Positions 13,701-28,686 of a stretch of 64,000 nucleotides of DNA are shown here, in pieces (the first letter of the stretch is position 1; every line of letters starts with the position of its first letter). The DNA is taken from NCBI GenBank assembly GCA_026182355.1, contig JAPFBL010000226.1, positions 627,501 through 691,500 of the forward strand, in the 5' to 3' direction. The position numbers and the translations under genes were made by a program. Below the pieces are notes generated by a model. It was given only the letters and a program-made list of their open reading frames with translations, searched no databases and was not told the origin of the DNA. The DNA is from Hermatobates lingyangjiaoensis (Eukaryota > Arthropoda > Insecta > Hemiptera > Hermatobatidae).

Positions 13701-16700
13701 TGACAAAATAAATGCATGAGTAATTTGGTCTGTGTTTTTTAGAATGCAGTTCTAATAAGCAGCTGATACTTTATAATTTTGGTCCAGTAAAGTGGAATCA
13801 ACTGAATAATTAATTATCTACTAACAGTAATTATTGCAAACATCATCTGCGCGACGTTGAAGGCGTGTCTCCAATTATGATAGGTGACATCGCGGTAGTT
13901 CTTTTTGACGCTAAGCAACCAACGGCAAAGGACGTCATAGTCTATGTTAAACCTCTCCACAAGGTCAAGGTCGAGGAACATTCGGAGGCAAGCCGTCAAT
14001 GTGTCGTCGTCACTCATCGTCACATCGTCGAACTTGAAGTCGTGCAGTTGAAGGTTTTGGGCTGAAGGAACTTTCATTAACTAGAGAAAACAAAACATTT
14101 ATTTCTTTTAGAAGGGCGAGCAAATTAAATAATTTTCATTGATTTTTTTCAGGAGTATATGTTAATTAAATAGTAAAGAGTTGCTATTTTAAACAGTTAT
14201 CCATAAAAAAAAAATAACTTTGACACAATACGTTACAAGTCTTTTCACGAACTTACCTTAAGTCTATAAGCGTCACTAAGAGAAGCTGAAGCATGGTAAC
14301 TTAGCACGTCCAAGGTAACACTTTGTTTTGCCATAGCAATCACAGCCTTTTCATACCTACACAGAAATATACTATCATTACTACTACTAGCAAACTTTCT
14401 TTAGACTACCTGCTGCCGTGTGCATAGTAAGACGTCGGCAGCAAGTGGTCCTAAAGACCATACACTCAATACCCATAAAGTCAAACTCACACGAGAGATG
14501 CTAGTAAACAACACAGAGGTGCTATACTATGAAAAAGAAAGAAACAAGCTAATGATATTGGAAGCCCTAAACATTTTAGAACGAAGACCTAACATTAATC
14601 ATCAAACCGCAAGCTTCAACAATATGTTAAAGCTATATACGGGACAGGCACACAGAGACAGCAGTTTGAGTTGCAGAGCGATACTCTAGGAGCATTACAA
14701 TGAAAGCACAACATTGATAGTGTAAAACCCAGTGCAACCTGCAAATTTATGTTTACTATGTAGTTTTATGTTTTGTATTGGAAATTTGAAGCTGTTTTAT
14801 AGTAAGTAGGATATAATTTTTATTTTTGTTAGTAACTTTTGTTCAATTATTTCATCTTTCGTTACATCCTGATGATGGTCAATGATGACTGAAACGTAGG
14901 ATTTAAATTTTTAAATGTATGATAACTAAATATTACATGGAATTTACAAGGAAATCTTTTGGTGATTTATTACACTTAGTACCAAATGAATGGAAGTGTG
15001 AGATCAGAAAACTTGAGAAGCTAAATCGAAAAATCATCCATTGAGAAATCGGCAAGAAATTTAATTATGTATGTATTAATGAAGGTCTGCTACCTAATTA
15101 CACTAGTACATATATATAACTTAAGTTTATCGGGACTCGGTCAGTTTTTCAGATTCAAATTCAACTCTCAATGCCAACGTTTCGGTTTTTATTTAAAACC
15201 TTTTACATAGGCAGAAGTATAAATTTTGAAACAGAAAAACTAAGTATTACATTACAAATTATTTTACAAAGAAAAATAATTACATACTTAAAAAATATTA
15301 ATACATATTAAGTAAATTAATAAAATTCATAAATAGTAAAACTATAGATACAGAAAAAAAACTTACATATGGGTATTGTGGATTCCCATTCCACAAAATA
15401 TGGCAAACGCTTCTACAAAATTTTCATCATTCTTGGTAAAGAGCAGGTTGTCAAACTTGTTGACCAACTGAAAAGTAGAAGGTTTGTAACAGAAACTCGT
15501 TATTGTAAAACTAGAATAAGTTAAAATAATGTTAGTTACAAAAAAATACACTGTCTTATCTATAGGGGGTAAGTCGGCTGTTAAGTGAACTTAATTAAGC
15601 ACAACATAAGGAATAGTTATTAAAATAAAAAAAAATAAATAATTCTCAAAAAAACATCATTGATCATCATAGTTATACTAAATGGAAGTTAGAATATTTT
15701 CCTAATATATTAATAAAAGAGGCAGTAAAATAACAAAACCTTATTTATAAATCGAGGGTCAGGGTAGCCCAGTGATTGCCTCTGGACTGACAGATCCGGA
15801 TCCAATACCAACTCTGGCCCTCAATTTATTCATGTGGGAGAAGACAAAAAGATCTGAGTACATAATTCCTCGAGGAAGACGTTAAGTATTCGGACCCTGC
15901 CCTATACGTTGTAAGTTACTCGTTAAAGATCCCTACTCTAAATACACTTGAGTTAGACAAAATTTAGGACACCCAATGTATAATAATTCTTCGTTGTATG
16001 GTATAAGAAAGGGCCCAATGTTCGACCTATATGTGTTCCATTGTTGGACCGCCACTGCAACCTAACTTAAGACTATTGTTTTAATAATAGATAGTAAACA
16101 TTCAGAATTTTTCCCACTTTAAAACAGGGTCTAATTTCTTAATCTTTTATAGAAATAAATTTAAATGATACCGTAGGGAAAAATAAAGTAAAAGGAAATT
16201 CAAAATAAAGTTTTGAATCTTTTCATTAAAAATTGCTATAATAAATAGAAATATAATACCTGAATAACACCGATGATGTCGCCAGAAGAATTTTTTATAG
16301 GCATACAAAGGATAGTGCTATGCTTAAAACCTGTTCCTTCATCCACAGAGTAATCAAATCTAGGATCTTCATAAGCATTCGGGATATTGACTGTCTGAGA
16401 AAAATGGATACGTTGTAAAGACATTTAACTTTGGAGTTATATATAAATATTGATGACTGTTACCTCTCCAGTGGTAGCCACATAGCCGGAGATGCCTACG
16501 TTTATGGGGAAACGACTCTCGAAAGGGCTGCATGAAACAAGAATAATTTTAATTGAAGGCAAAATAATTGTGTTAATGTTCCTAATATATTCACATGTAA
16601 AACAAATTTAGCCTAATAATCTTACAGATTCACATCATCATAAAAAATTAACAAAATAATTTAAAAGGCAACTTCATATAATCCTACTAATTTGAACTGA

Positions 16701-19700
16701 AAGAAATAAAGACCAAACATTATAATTCACGAACTTATTTAAGCTTAAATTAATGAAAATTTACTAATTTTTGTAATAGGTAATAAATTAAAATCAAAAC
16801 CCACTTAATGTGCATCTAAAAATGAGTTACCTACGAACAAAGAATTTTCAAACCAGGATTCCATGTTAGAGGCTTTTAAAAAGACCGTTTTGTACATGTT
16901 TTATGATGTCCGCGATTATAGCAAAATAATCAATATTTTAGGTTCAGAAAACTTGGTCTTACTGTCGTCCTGTTAAACGGTTCTTTGAGGAATTAAGAAC
17001 GCTGAAAACTTTATAGATAAGAATATTTTGTTGATGAAGGATTGTCAATTTTATTATGTTCTGAATGGAAACGATCAGTCTAATCTAATGGACCAAACAA
17101 AAAAAAAATAACTACAAATGTATATGATGTAATTTTTTTGAAGGTTGAGGTCTAATAATTTGAAAGTAGTCCTTTTGCCGATGTTTTGACATAATTTATG
17201 TCATCTTCAGAGCTACAACATGATTGTTTTACTATTAGCACTACTATTACTACTATTTTGGTTATTTATTACATTTTACATGTACAGTAACAGAGAGGAA
17301 TTGATTGATAAATCAGTTATTTTTACTACGGATTTTTTCGCCATTGACATAAGAATATTGTTATAATTGTTCTATTGCTTTCACAATTATTTCATAAGTA
17401 TAGAGATCAATATTTGATTACCTTGGAAATCTGTTTCTATTGCAGCATACTTAATTTATTCAATTACATGATTAATACATGCAGGCTACTATTTGTTTGT
17501 TTGGAGGTTTTCTTACTGTTCTCTTTTGCATGTTGAGTACCCAGTGTTTTCTTTATTATGATTATTTTTATATTTTACTGGGTCTTCCTAATTTTCAAAT
17601 GTTTAGTCCCTATGGTTTGTTTTTTGTATTGTGTAAATTTTGCTAAATTTTTCTATGTCAGTTCTAGAGTTGCAAGTGTTTTCAGTTTGTCCAATGTGTA
17701 TTATTTCTTTTACTAGTCTCTTTCGGGTGTGTTTTCCTTTGTCTACTATAAGTGGGTTATGAAAGTCAAAGTAATGTTTTTGTGTTGGCATGTTTAGCTA
17801 GGGCGCATGTTATTGTAAAACAATCATGTTGTAGCCCTAAAGATGACATAAATACTCGTATATGTCAAAACGTCGGCAAAAGGACTAGTTTCAAATTATT
17901 AGACCTCAACCCTCAAAAAAATTACATCATATATATATATATATATGATCAAACCACAATAAGAAATGGGAAAACAAGACTAAGATCTTTCAACCGTAAC
18001 AAGCGGTCTTCGTCAGAGTCAAAAACCCAACTGATATATATATATATATAATATATATATTGGGTCAAGAAAAGAAATCATGATACATATGTATAGTTAT
18101 ATTCAAATTTTGAATAACGTGAAGAAAAGCAATATTTGATCTGATAATAAAACTACTTTATATATAGCATTTTCCTTCATTCCTAATAACAAGTAAATAC
18201 CAAATAGTAGATAACTAATGAATTAACTAAATTATTTTCTTATATAAAATTTCCATTGCACATTTCGCCACATGCACAGTGACAATAATACATCATAAAT
18301 ACTTATCTACGTTAAGTATTTGTTTTAATTCATTTTTATCACTCCCAGATTAATAATAATATGAAAAAATACACCATCCATTACTTTTTTAGGTAAAATA
18401 TATATAGTTTATTGAGACACTAGTAGATGCAAATATTATAAAAATAAATGTGCAAATTCAAATAATACTTTTTAATGATGTAAGATAGACTAATAGCTGC
18501 AGTGAATGTTATAATAATGAATTATAACATAACTTTTTTTTTTCAAAAGACTGTGCTTTTAAGTGAAAAACATTGTACGTATAATAAAGATTCTACAACA
18601 TACAAAAAGATTAGGAACGTATAATTGATAAGAGGATGCAAAACAAGTAAAAATTATGACCGACATTTAATGAAAGCATAAGGAGTTGAAAAAGTCACCT
18701 GGATGGTGAAAAGCGAACAGAAAATATTAAACTCTATGATCATACTGGAGAAGAGCTACTAGGCTAGGTGTTGAATAATATCACTGTCGGTCATTTAATT
18801 ACATTTTATTGGTGTCACCTTGTTCTCTCTTGGTTGGACGATTCTGTAAGGTCTGCCGCCTCGAAGTCGAACACTCGGGAAAAGCTCCCCAAATTAGGTT
18901 TGTGTTGCAGCAAAACCTAAGAACAGAAGCCGGGAATTTCAATATAATTTGTTGATATATATATATATATATATGCATAAAATAAGATATCTCTTTGTGT
19001 GTCCTATAGCACTATAGAAATGGCCAAATAAAAATGAAGGGGCCACATTCTCTTGCATATTTTTTTGGTCAATCTTGGTGTAAAAGCTCAAAAAATTAAT
19101 TAATATAAAATTTAAAAATGTTAACATTTTGATAATAAGTCAAAAAAGAATAACAAGTACGACTGTGACACTTTTTTTGGATTACTTTGATTTGCAAAGC
19201 ACTCCTCCTTATCTGTAAGCTACTTTTGAACCAAACTGGTACCATTAATTGCATTTAGAAAGCACTATGTAGATGATTATAACTTATTAAGATTATTAGC
19301 GATGAAAGGTATAAAAAACTGCTGGAAAACACTGTCAGCTTACAATATTTAAAAAACAATCACTTTAGAGAAAATTTGAAACAGGATATGAATATATTTA
19401 GTATAACTTTAATACAGCGTTTTTTTCGTAACGTCTTCATCACTAAAAACAAGTGTAAAATCGGTGTTTGCTATTTCTTTATATTTTGACATCACCCGTC
19501 ATTGATGCAGGTTCTGCCGATCAGTTTTACATTAAGATGTTTTTACTTTAATGTTATGTTCCTGTGCAAATGTAATTGTTCAATAGCAATTGTTAAAAAT
19601 GATTTTTTTTTTAAATTCATGTATATAACCAACAAATCATACATATCTTTTTATTTATTTTTGTGTCACCGAGCGAAACCGGGACGATCTGCTAGTATGT

Positions 19701-22700
19701 GATACAGAGCTACTTCTAAAAAAACTAAACGCATCCATTTAAAACACAGATATACTTTAAACCAAATAACAATAGACGGTTGTTAGTAGGACAAATGTTA
19801 TTTTATTAGAGTTAACGGTTATCATAACTAGTACATTTTCTTAAATTTACGAGTTATGTTGATTTTACTCTAATACTAAATTTAACAATATTTTAAACCG
19901 ATCTTCTGTTACACTAAATTGGTTTAGATGGTAAGTAAGCTTTTGTTGCCACTAACATAACAATATTGTGGTTTCAACTAAGGAAAATCATAAAATTAAT
20001 TTCACACAGTCACTTCCGTCAATTTGTGAACGCCGAACTTATGGCGTTCTAGTTCTAGTGGATACACTAGAACTGGTACACATTACTGCACGACAAATTA
20101 TAATTCTAGTGTCATTGAGGTTGTATGTAAATACCATGTCAAATGGAATGACTCAGTATCAAATTATTTTCTAAACCCTTCTAATTTGAGCGAAATTGAA
20201 TGACTCAGTATGAAAGAATTATTTTTTAAACCCTTCTATATTCGTTAAACCATGATAATATTGTGTTAAATTAGTAAATTAATAAATCGTTTACATCGTT
20301 AAATAATATATTGCTGGGTTTTATTAAAAATGGAAAAGATAACATGACAATTTTTTTTTTCTTAACAAGTAGTGTTTAAAATAACAAACCTGAACTCTCT
20401 GGCACTGGATTAGGGACTGCATATGGGTCAGAATTCGGAACACCATGTGTTCAATGGTACTTTGTTCTTCAAATATCATTCTAGCCAGATCTAGCAGTAC
20501 CTGTAATGCATTCACTTATTTTATTAGATTGCCAATATAAAAGGTTACTGTTTCCATGGGCAATTTAATAAGAATTTGTTGAGTTTGTCACATAGTATTC
20601 AATACTGTGGATGTTAATATAAATAACTTGGAATAAAATGTGTTCACACCAAAACTTAATTGTTACATGTTAGATGAGCACATGCACTGTATAACCTACC
20701 AATTATTATAACCTTCTCGACCAGTTTACTTAGGCAAGTTGAAAATCGCCAAAAACTATGACAATTTCCAACACATAATGATGTTTATTTACTTATACTA
20801 ATGAAGAATTTGGCAAGTTCCAAGTTAAAAACTGTATTAAACAAAGGTTATAAAGACTCTTCACACACATTTAAGGCCATAATGTAAAAAGTATTACATA
20901 AATCAACAAATAATTTTATATATATATAGACAGGCCAATTAAACTTCTGAATATATTAAGAAATTATAATTTTGAAATTTTTAAAAAAAAGTTAAACTTT
21001 ACTCATTTGTGATGAGTACAAATTCCATTGTAACAGCAATCATCTTTTTCATAATTGCATCCTTTAGAAGTTGTTTTGTTTTGAACTAACTACTCTCAAT
21101 AATTATGATATGAATATAACGAAATTCTGAATTCTATTATAGAAAATTCATTAACCTTAAAATAATATATAACAATAGTACTGACAGTAAGCACATAGAA
21201 GCAATGAAAAACTTTTGGGGATAAGTAAAACTTCCTAAGGGGAAATAAAAGGAGTAAAATAGGGTATAATTCACTTCTGATCAAAAATCAAGACTTTTCA
21301 TAAATAACTGTACACATTCAACTTTATTTTTTTTCTTTTTGGAAAATTAATAATTATTTATAACATTTTTAAATTGTCAAATAATATAAGGCTTCCATGA
21401 GTACCTTCAGTATTTTGCCTGCAGATTCATTAATTACATTTTTAAACTTAAAGCCTTTCAGGGAAATGTGTAGCATCTAAAGCGATAAGATTCAAATAAT
21501 GTAAAAGCAACCTTATAACCTTACAATTTAAAAGAACTTTTGTAAGGATTTTATTTTCTGTATTCCGCCCTAAGATAGCAGTACAATAGTCACAACTTCC
21601 TTTTCTCAAGAAGAGAAATGAAGCTCATCAGAGAACAAAAAAAAAACAGTCAATTTATTTTGAACATGAGCTCAAGTACACTACTTCCATTAAGCACGAT
21701 TTTGACAAATTTCGTACACTAACAGATTTTAGCTCTATTCGCATAAAAGGCGAACTTTGACTCTATTTTTGACAATAATAACAAATAAGCGGGAAAAAAT
21801 GTAATAAATATTTTCTTGTATTACTGTATTTGCTTATAAAATATAAACCAATAAATTAATTTACTTCCAATAAATTATGGGACAGCGAAATATTTATCAA
21901 AAACCGGTACCGTCTAGGGACAACAGAATTGATGGGATTCCCTAGCTTTGTTTTTAACAAGAAACAAATATTTACAAGTAAATATCATCTTTAAATATTA
22001 AAAATCAGTTCAGATGCCTTTCAGTTTCTGCTTAATTGATTTGTTAAAATTCTCTTTCAATAGTTCAATTTTTTTTTTTAGTGGATCTGTTATTTCAAAG
22101 TAATGATAAATATTTCTGATGGATTTTAGGGAGCCGCAGAAATTGGTTATTAATGTTAGCGCTTGTGACTGGAGTGTTACTTCCAGTCTGGATTCTAAGT
22201 CCTTAGATACTGACTAAGGACTGGATTTCAAGTCCTTAGTCAGTATAAGGACTAAGCACGATACCTATTGTAAAGGCTAAAACACATTAGTTATTCCTAA
22301 TCAAATAATTTCTTTTGAAGGGAAAATCAAGACTCCCTATGAAGAATTACGCCAGTAATTCTACTCCTCCATGGATAAAAAATAGGAGCAAAGCAGTAAT
22401 GGGCTATTCTTTTAGAACAGATCAAAGGTGAAAATCTTGCAATGTATGAGTTATGAAAATTCACTTTTCCCTTTACTTGACAAATCTGCTTCATTTTTTC
22501 TTTATTTTTAATAGAAAACTCTATTTTGGAAAGTATCTAGTTCACACTTTGTTCCTCTATTTCTTTTAGACATTTATATATATCTTCAAAATAGTTTTAA
22601 GCCATTTTGTGTAAGTTCTATCATGTGTATATTGTGGAAAATTTCACTTGAAGTAGAATAATAGGCTTTCACAACAGTATGAAAACATCATTTTAGTTCA

Positions 22701-25700
22701 AAATCATTAGTTCTGCAATACGTAATTGTGTGGTATTTACTCATTCTGAGGTAAAATGGATAAACCAACAAAAGTCTCCACACAAATGAAGTTTTATTCA
22801 ACGCGTTTCGAACACTTTGTGTTCATCATCAGGAAGACACTATAATACAAATTATATCTAATTAGTTTACAAAAATTAGATATAATTTGTATTATAGTGT
22901 CTTCCTGATGATGAACACAAAGTGTTCGAAACGCGTTGAATAAAACTTCATTTGTGTGGAGACTTTTGTTGGTTTATCCATTTTACCTCAGAATCATTTT
23001 AGTTATAGTGTTTTAGATGAAAATTAGCAGAGATTCCTGTCAGCTTGGCTAAATTCGCGAAGTTTAATTGTAAGTTACATCAAATTAAATGAGATAATGG
23101 ATTAATGTAAAAACAACAAATATTAGTTACAATAGGTAGTGGAGATATTTAAGTTTACAAAAAAAGTATAAACTTTACATTTTTTGTGTTAAACAAGGTC
23201 ATCATAAAGTGAAGTTGCTTTCCAATCAAAAGGCTTAATAATACCATAAAATCTAAATGAAGGTGCGTTTTTGAACCCACCACATTTATTACCTGGTTGC
23301 GCTTAACTTCAAGTTGGCTCTTTTCATAGAGCTGGGCATTCCGTAGGCCAATGCCACAGAACTGTAGGTAACTTGCAAACATTTTCTCATCACTTGCAGA
23401 AAAGCATGCTTCTCCCTGTTTGTTTATAACCTAAATAATGGAACTACAATCAGATATATGGTCACACACATGAGGCAAAAACCAAGACAAATACTTGCAA
23501 AACTTTGAAGTACCTGGGCCACTCCTATCACTTCATCGTTCATGTCTTTGATAGGCATGCACAAGAGCGAGCGGGTCTTGTAGCCCGTTTTAGCATCGAT
23601 GTCATGGTTAAATCTGTCATCCTGCAACCAGACACCATTATCAGTCTTTATTGAACAACACAACAAGAAAAAGGCTACACATGCACACATTATCAAAGTT
23701 TGGTACGTTAACAAAAAATAAATAAATAACAGAAAAAAAAATTACACGTTTAAAAATAAAACAAAAATCCAAAGAAATACAAACATTCAGGTTTCAACCC
23801 ATTAAATGATAAAACAGATCAAATTTCATGTAAAGCAAATATAAAAATGAAGTATCCTTGAGATTAAAGTGTGTTTGTAAGAGGTACCCGAGGTACCAAA
23901 TTATAATTTTTTTTCCCTGTAAAGTTGAAATAATTTTCTGAAATACTTTCTTCAGAGAGGACTGTTCTAATAAACTTAGTAGTTGTTATGACTCCACAAA
24001 AACAACAAAAACAGAAACTATATTTTGCAAATTCCAGAAACTTTGCTGTGAAGTCAATATTATTTTCCAAGAAAATGGGTACATACAAAATGATCTGTCA
24101 AGAAGATTAACGAAACAAGAAAAATACACAGTCAAACACCGACACAAAAACTCACTTTAATACTTCGTCATCTGCTACTGATGACGACTATTGGAGATAC
24201 TGAAGTGTTGTTGGTATTAATTATATGATTTTATAGTGCATAATTACATACATAAATCAAAACAAAAAATCAAAAAACACTTATCGGTACAGGTTCCGTC
24301 CAATGGGGGTCCTGGATGAATGTAAACAAACATAAGCCCTACTCAGGAGCTTTCAAAGTAACATTGGTTGTACTGTCGGAGATATGATTAAGGAAAACCA
24401 AAAGATAAGAATCAGAGTGGATAAAATGGGAAGTATAATAATGATTGGTAATCAGGTAAGTTTGACAAAAAGTCACCCATACTGTTTCAAATCATAGGAA
24501 TATTAGGAAACCTTTGAGAAATATATGAAAAAATACTGTTAAGTTAGGAGGCTTACAGTATAATATTGATGTAGACTCAGAGAAAATTGAAGGGAGTAGA
24601 AGAGGAAGAAGGGAGTATAGAAAAGAACTCAATAATATCAGTGCCAAGTTTATAATTAAAAAAAAAAAGTAGTAATGAAGAAGATTCAATCACTGCCACC
24701 TTTCCTAGGTGCTGAGCAATGCAGTATCTTCTGGTACAACGGCAATGTCGATTGAAATTGGGGGATAGCCCCGTACAGAAAACTTGTATTTCAAACTGAA
24801 GGTAATCTACGGTCTTGGAGTTGCTAGATATTTTTAAACAAAGAGATATTTAAAAATAAAATAAAATGGAACAAAATAAATGAAAAATAAATAACTGAAC
24901 AAATTTGTTTAATATAAATAAATAGGTAATAAAGAGAAAATTAACCAGTAGAAGATATACTTTCTAGAAGAGGGCTTAACCTGAATCGTTATGTATTACT
25001 TAACTTTGAATAAATTTGTTTACTTATTTAATTCGTTTTTTATTAATTTTTAAACATTTACATTGTGATAAATTTATTTATTTTTATTTATTCATTTATT
25101 TTTGTTATTATTTATGATATTTTTTGTCTTCCTTCCATTGATTGAAAGTTGCTACACTGATTGGGTGCCTCTTGAATGAGATTTCAGTTTCCGCTTGTTT
25201 ACGGAGTGACTCGCGTCTTTTTTGGTAAAAACTATGCAACACCGTTGAACGCTGGTTGAATTAGTTTTGCATTATCTGATTCAAACACGACTTTCACACT
25301 TCAGTTTCTCCTCGAATCTACTCCAGGAGTCGAACTTCTCTTTAAAATATCCAGTGGTAAGTGTTTTGTTCTGTGTGTTGTGTTATTTTTAATGATTGAA
25401 TAGTCTTCGTCTGGGCTACAGTTCTTGTGTTTGCTAAGTAACCACCGCCATTTTCGATAAGTAACAGTCAATAAAATTTATTTTCATCATCTAAAACCCC
25501 AACGAATGATATTACTGATCAATACTTCAGTTTATCTTTATATACACTATAATTACAAAGTAGATTTTCATTGATAAATACATATTGTAGAATTATAAAC
25601 TCAAATTATAAATAATACAAAATAAGACCTTTCAAACAAACAATGATCAGTAATCATTTGAAAATGATTCAATCATAGAATCTTATCAATTAGAGATTAA

Positions 25701-27922
25701 CAATTAGAAAATGCTTTCAAACATGGTAGCATAAAGTCTTTTATATATTATTGTAAAATTCCTTTGTGGTATATACAAAATAGTAACAAGTGGAATATAA
25801 TACCTTGCATGAAACTATAACACAATCTAAGGGCCTTAAAAACTCCCAACTAAACTATTCGCATATTAAAAAGAAAATCAATCAAAAAGCCGTGGTTCAT
25901 TCTTTTAATTACCATATAGTCTGAGTTTTAATAGTTAATTATGCGATTATTTGAACTTGAAGATAAAATTGCAAGAAACGTTTCCATAGGTAATTTTATT
26001 ATAATATTCTTTTTTAAATAGTCAAATAACATGAAAGGAAATTACTTAACACCACATTAATGTAATTCAAAAACAATTATTTAATAATAAAATGATTGAC
26101 ACTGCAACGAAATTTAATGGAATTATAATTTAATTTAATGAAAAGGATTAGAACAAATCTAATATGAAACCTCCTCCTTATAACTGAAAAATCATTGAAC
26201 TTGGAAATAGAAATAAATAATTCTACAGCTATTAAAGTCGTAAAAATATAAGAGAGACTATGGTCTTTCGAACAAATCATTCTAACAAGAAGCTAAGTTT
26301 TTAAGAGATATAATTTACTTTTATTATACCATTCATGTGTTTTATTATACAGAGGACTGTAAAGACAGTAACCGCAAGTTTATACCTACTAGATAATTAA
26401 AGAGCAAGATTATACCTGAATTGATTAATTTTAACTTGAATTAATTTAATTCATATAGTCAAGAATTATGGTTTTAGAGTTCCATTTTCGTAATTTCTTA
26501 TTCACTTCATCCTTACTTTGGCAATTATCTAAATTTTTATGAAATTGTTAAGTTTTACTTATGGTTATAATGTTAATATTAATTCTGTTTGTCACCTCTT
26601 GCTTGAAATGTACAGTATATGAATGCATATACTAAATAAATGTTTATATATCAAGCGTGAGACACATATAATCAGGGACACAGTCAATTTATAAAAATTC
26701 TAATAGTTTTCTCCTGATGACGATTTTTATTTTAAATACCAATTATAATTACTACTAAATAATTCTTAATTAATTAATAATTAATACTTATTATAATTAG
26801 TAGTATTTTTTATTAAATACTAATTAGTGTTTTGTTCTCTTCTGTGTATTTTTGACTTTATGGTATCCGGTATTTGCATTATGATCTTTGTTGACTCTAA
26901 AGCTATGAGCATCTCATCGTGATGATGAAATACTGAAAACGAGTTTTTGAGGTGCTTTTTTTTTATTAATTAATTTACCTTAAGGACCAGCTTCATTTGA
27001 TTCAAAACCGAAAAAAAAATCTCAGAAATGGAACAAACATATTTCGACTAAAACAACTGGCCTTGCCTGAGTCATACTTGAACTCGAACTACGTTAAGAG
27101 TCTGTTTCATCAGAAGACTGAAGAATGCCGATTGATTTGGTCCAAAGATCTTAGGCCCCATTTACAATTTTCTTACTGTAGTTTAGATGTTGATTTTTAT
27201 TTCATATGTTTATTTTGAAATAGAACGCATATACAGAAGTATTAACAAAAACTATGAACTTTTACATTGCTGGAGGACAAACAATACGGACAATACAAGA
27301 ACATCTAACATACTGACGACATAACCAACATAAAGTAGAACACCAATGCGATTTAGCAACAGTTTCAAGCAAAAATATAAACATATACATTTTTTTAAAC
27401 ATAACATAATCGAAATTTCGATTCATAAAATTTTCAAGCGACGCAAACATTCTAGCAACTCTGCGACTCTATCTGTAACATTTGCTTTCACCATTTTTCC
27501 TTCCAATCACATCTATCGACGAACTCTGGTTCGAAATATACATTATAGTAAGTGCTTCGTTTTATTCTGTCTTCTTTGTTTTTGATGAAAAATGAAAAAC
27601 TGAGCCTTTTCGATAAATTTCATCGGATCACAAGAAAATATAAATAAACTGCAAGCCAAAATCCAGTTGAGGTAGTAGAAGAAGGAAAATTGGCAAACCT
27701 GTCCAATGTTGTGTATCTTATTTTGCATAAAAGTCAAATTTGTTTATTACATCGAGAGCTGGTTGAAGTAATCATCAAATAAATTCGGACTTTATGCAAA
27801 ATAAGGCATGATAAATTTAGATGGGGCTGCCAATTTCCCCTCTGCTTCTACAACTGCTACTATACAACATCCTGAATATTATCTTGCAGCTTGTTTACTC
27901 TTAATTGTTTTCCAAAATTTTC

Positions 27923-27953
<31 letters not shown>

Positions 27954-28644
27954 CGTCAGGGTTTTTGACTCTGACGAAGACCGCTTGTTACGGTTGAAAG
28001 ATCTTAGTCTTGCTTTCCCATTTTCTTATTGTGGTTTGATCATATATATATATATTCTAGGAGGTCTCAGAGCTTATTTTTTCTTCATTCTGATTCTTCC
28101 TACGACATTTTGTCTCATATACATATCTTAGGTGTTGCTGGTCTGAATACTGGGCGGTGACTGAGTGTCGGCTTGGCGAGTAGCTGGTGGTTTGTCACCT
28201 AGTAGCTGCAGTGTGCGTGAAACCCCCGTGTGTTGACGATTAATTAATGGGTTGTGCTTCATGATTTTCATGGCTTCATATTTTCATTTCCAGCCAGACT
28301 GCAAATATATGAAGCCATGAAAATCATGAAGCACAACCCATTAATTAATCGTCAACACACGGGGGTTTCACGCACACTGCAGCTACTAGGTGACCAACCA
28401 CCAGCTACTCGCCAAGCCGACACTCAGTCACCGCCCAGTATTCAGACCAGCAACACCTAAGATATGTATATGAGACAAAATGTCGTAGGAAGAATCAGAA
28501 TGAAGAAAAAATAAGCTCTGAGACCTCCTAGATTATATAAAGAAGAGTAAATATATATATAAAAAGATTTCACATAAACACGTGAAACAACAATCAATGG
28601 TTAAACCATTTTTCCCATTCTTATTGTGGTTTAATCATTGATTG

Positions 28645-28686
<42 letters not shown>

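Larger units (their letters stand above)
22743..22994. repeat. 252-bp palindromic foldback element with twin hammerhead-like cores
   Basis: The left arm from 22743 (ATTCTGAGGTAAAATGG) and the right arm to 22994 are practically perfect complements (about 120 bp each) around a 12-nt spacer. Each arm holds CTGATGA, a GAACAC/GTGTTC stem and GAAACGCGTT. Near identity of the arms implies recent formation. In Pde6 intron 6. Confidence 0.9.

Noticed and set aside
13865..14065. Plus-strand open frame opposite exon 13
   Set aside because: Antisense of the catalytic exon; no independent support.
24150..24230. Hammerhead-like motif CTACTGATGACGAC
   Set aside because: After a plausible CTGATGA there is GAAG rather than GAAA, and no clear stem II or palindromic stem III.
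26900..26945. TGATGATGAAATACTGAAAACG as hammerhead-like
   Set aside because: The first core base is wrong and no stem II forms; too weak.
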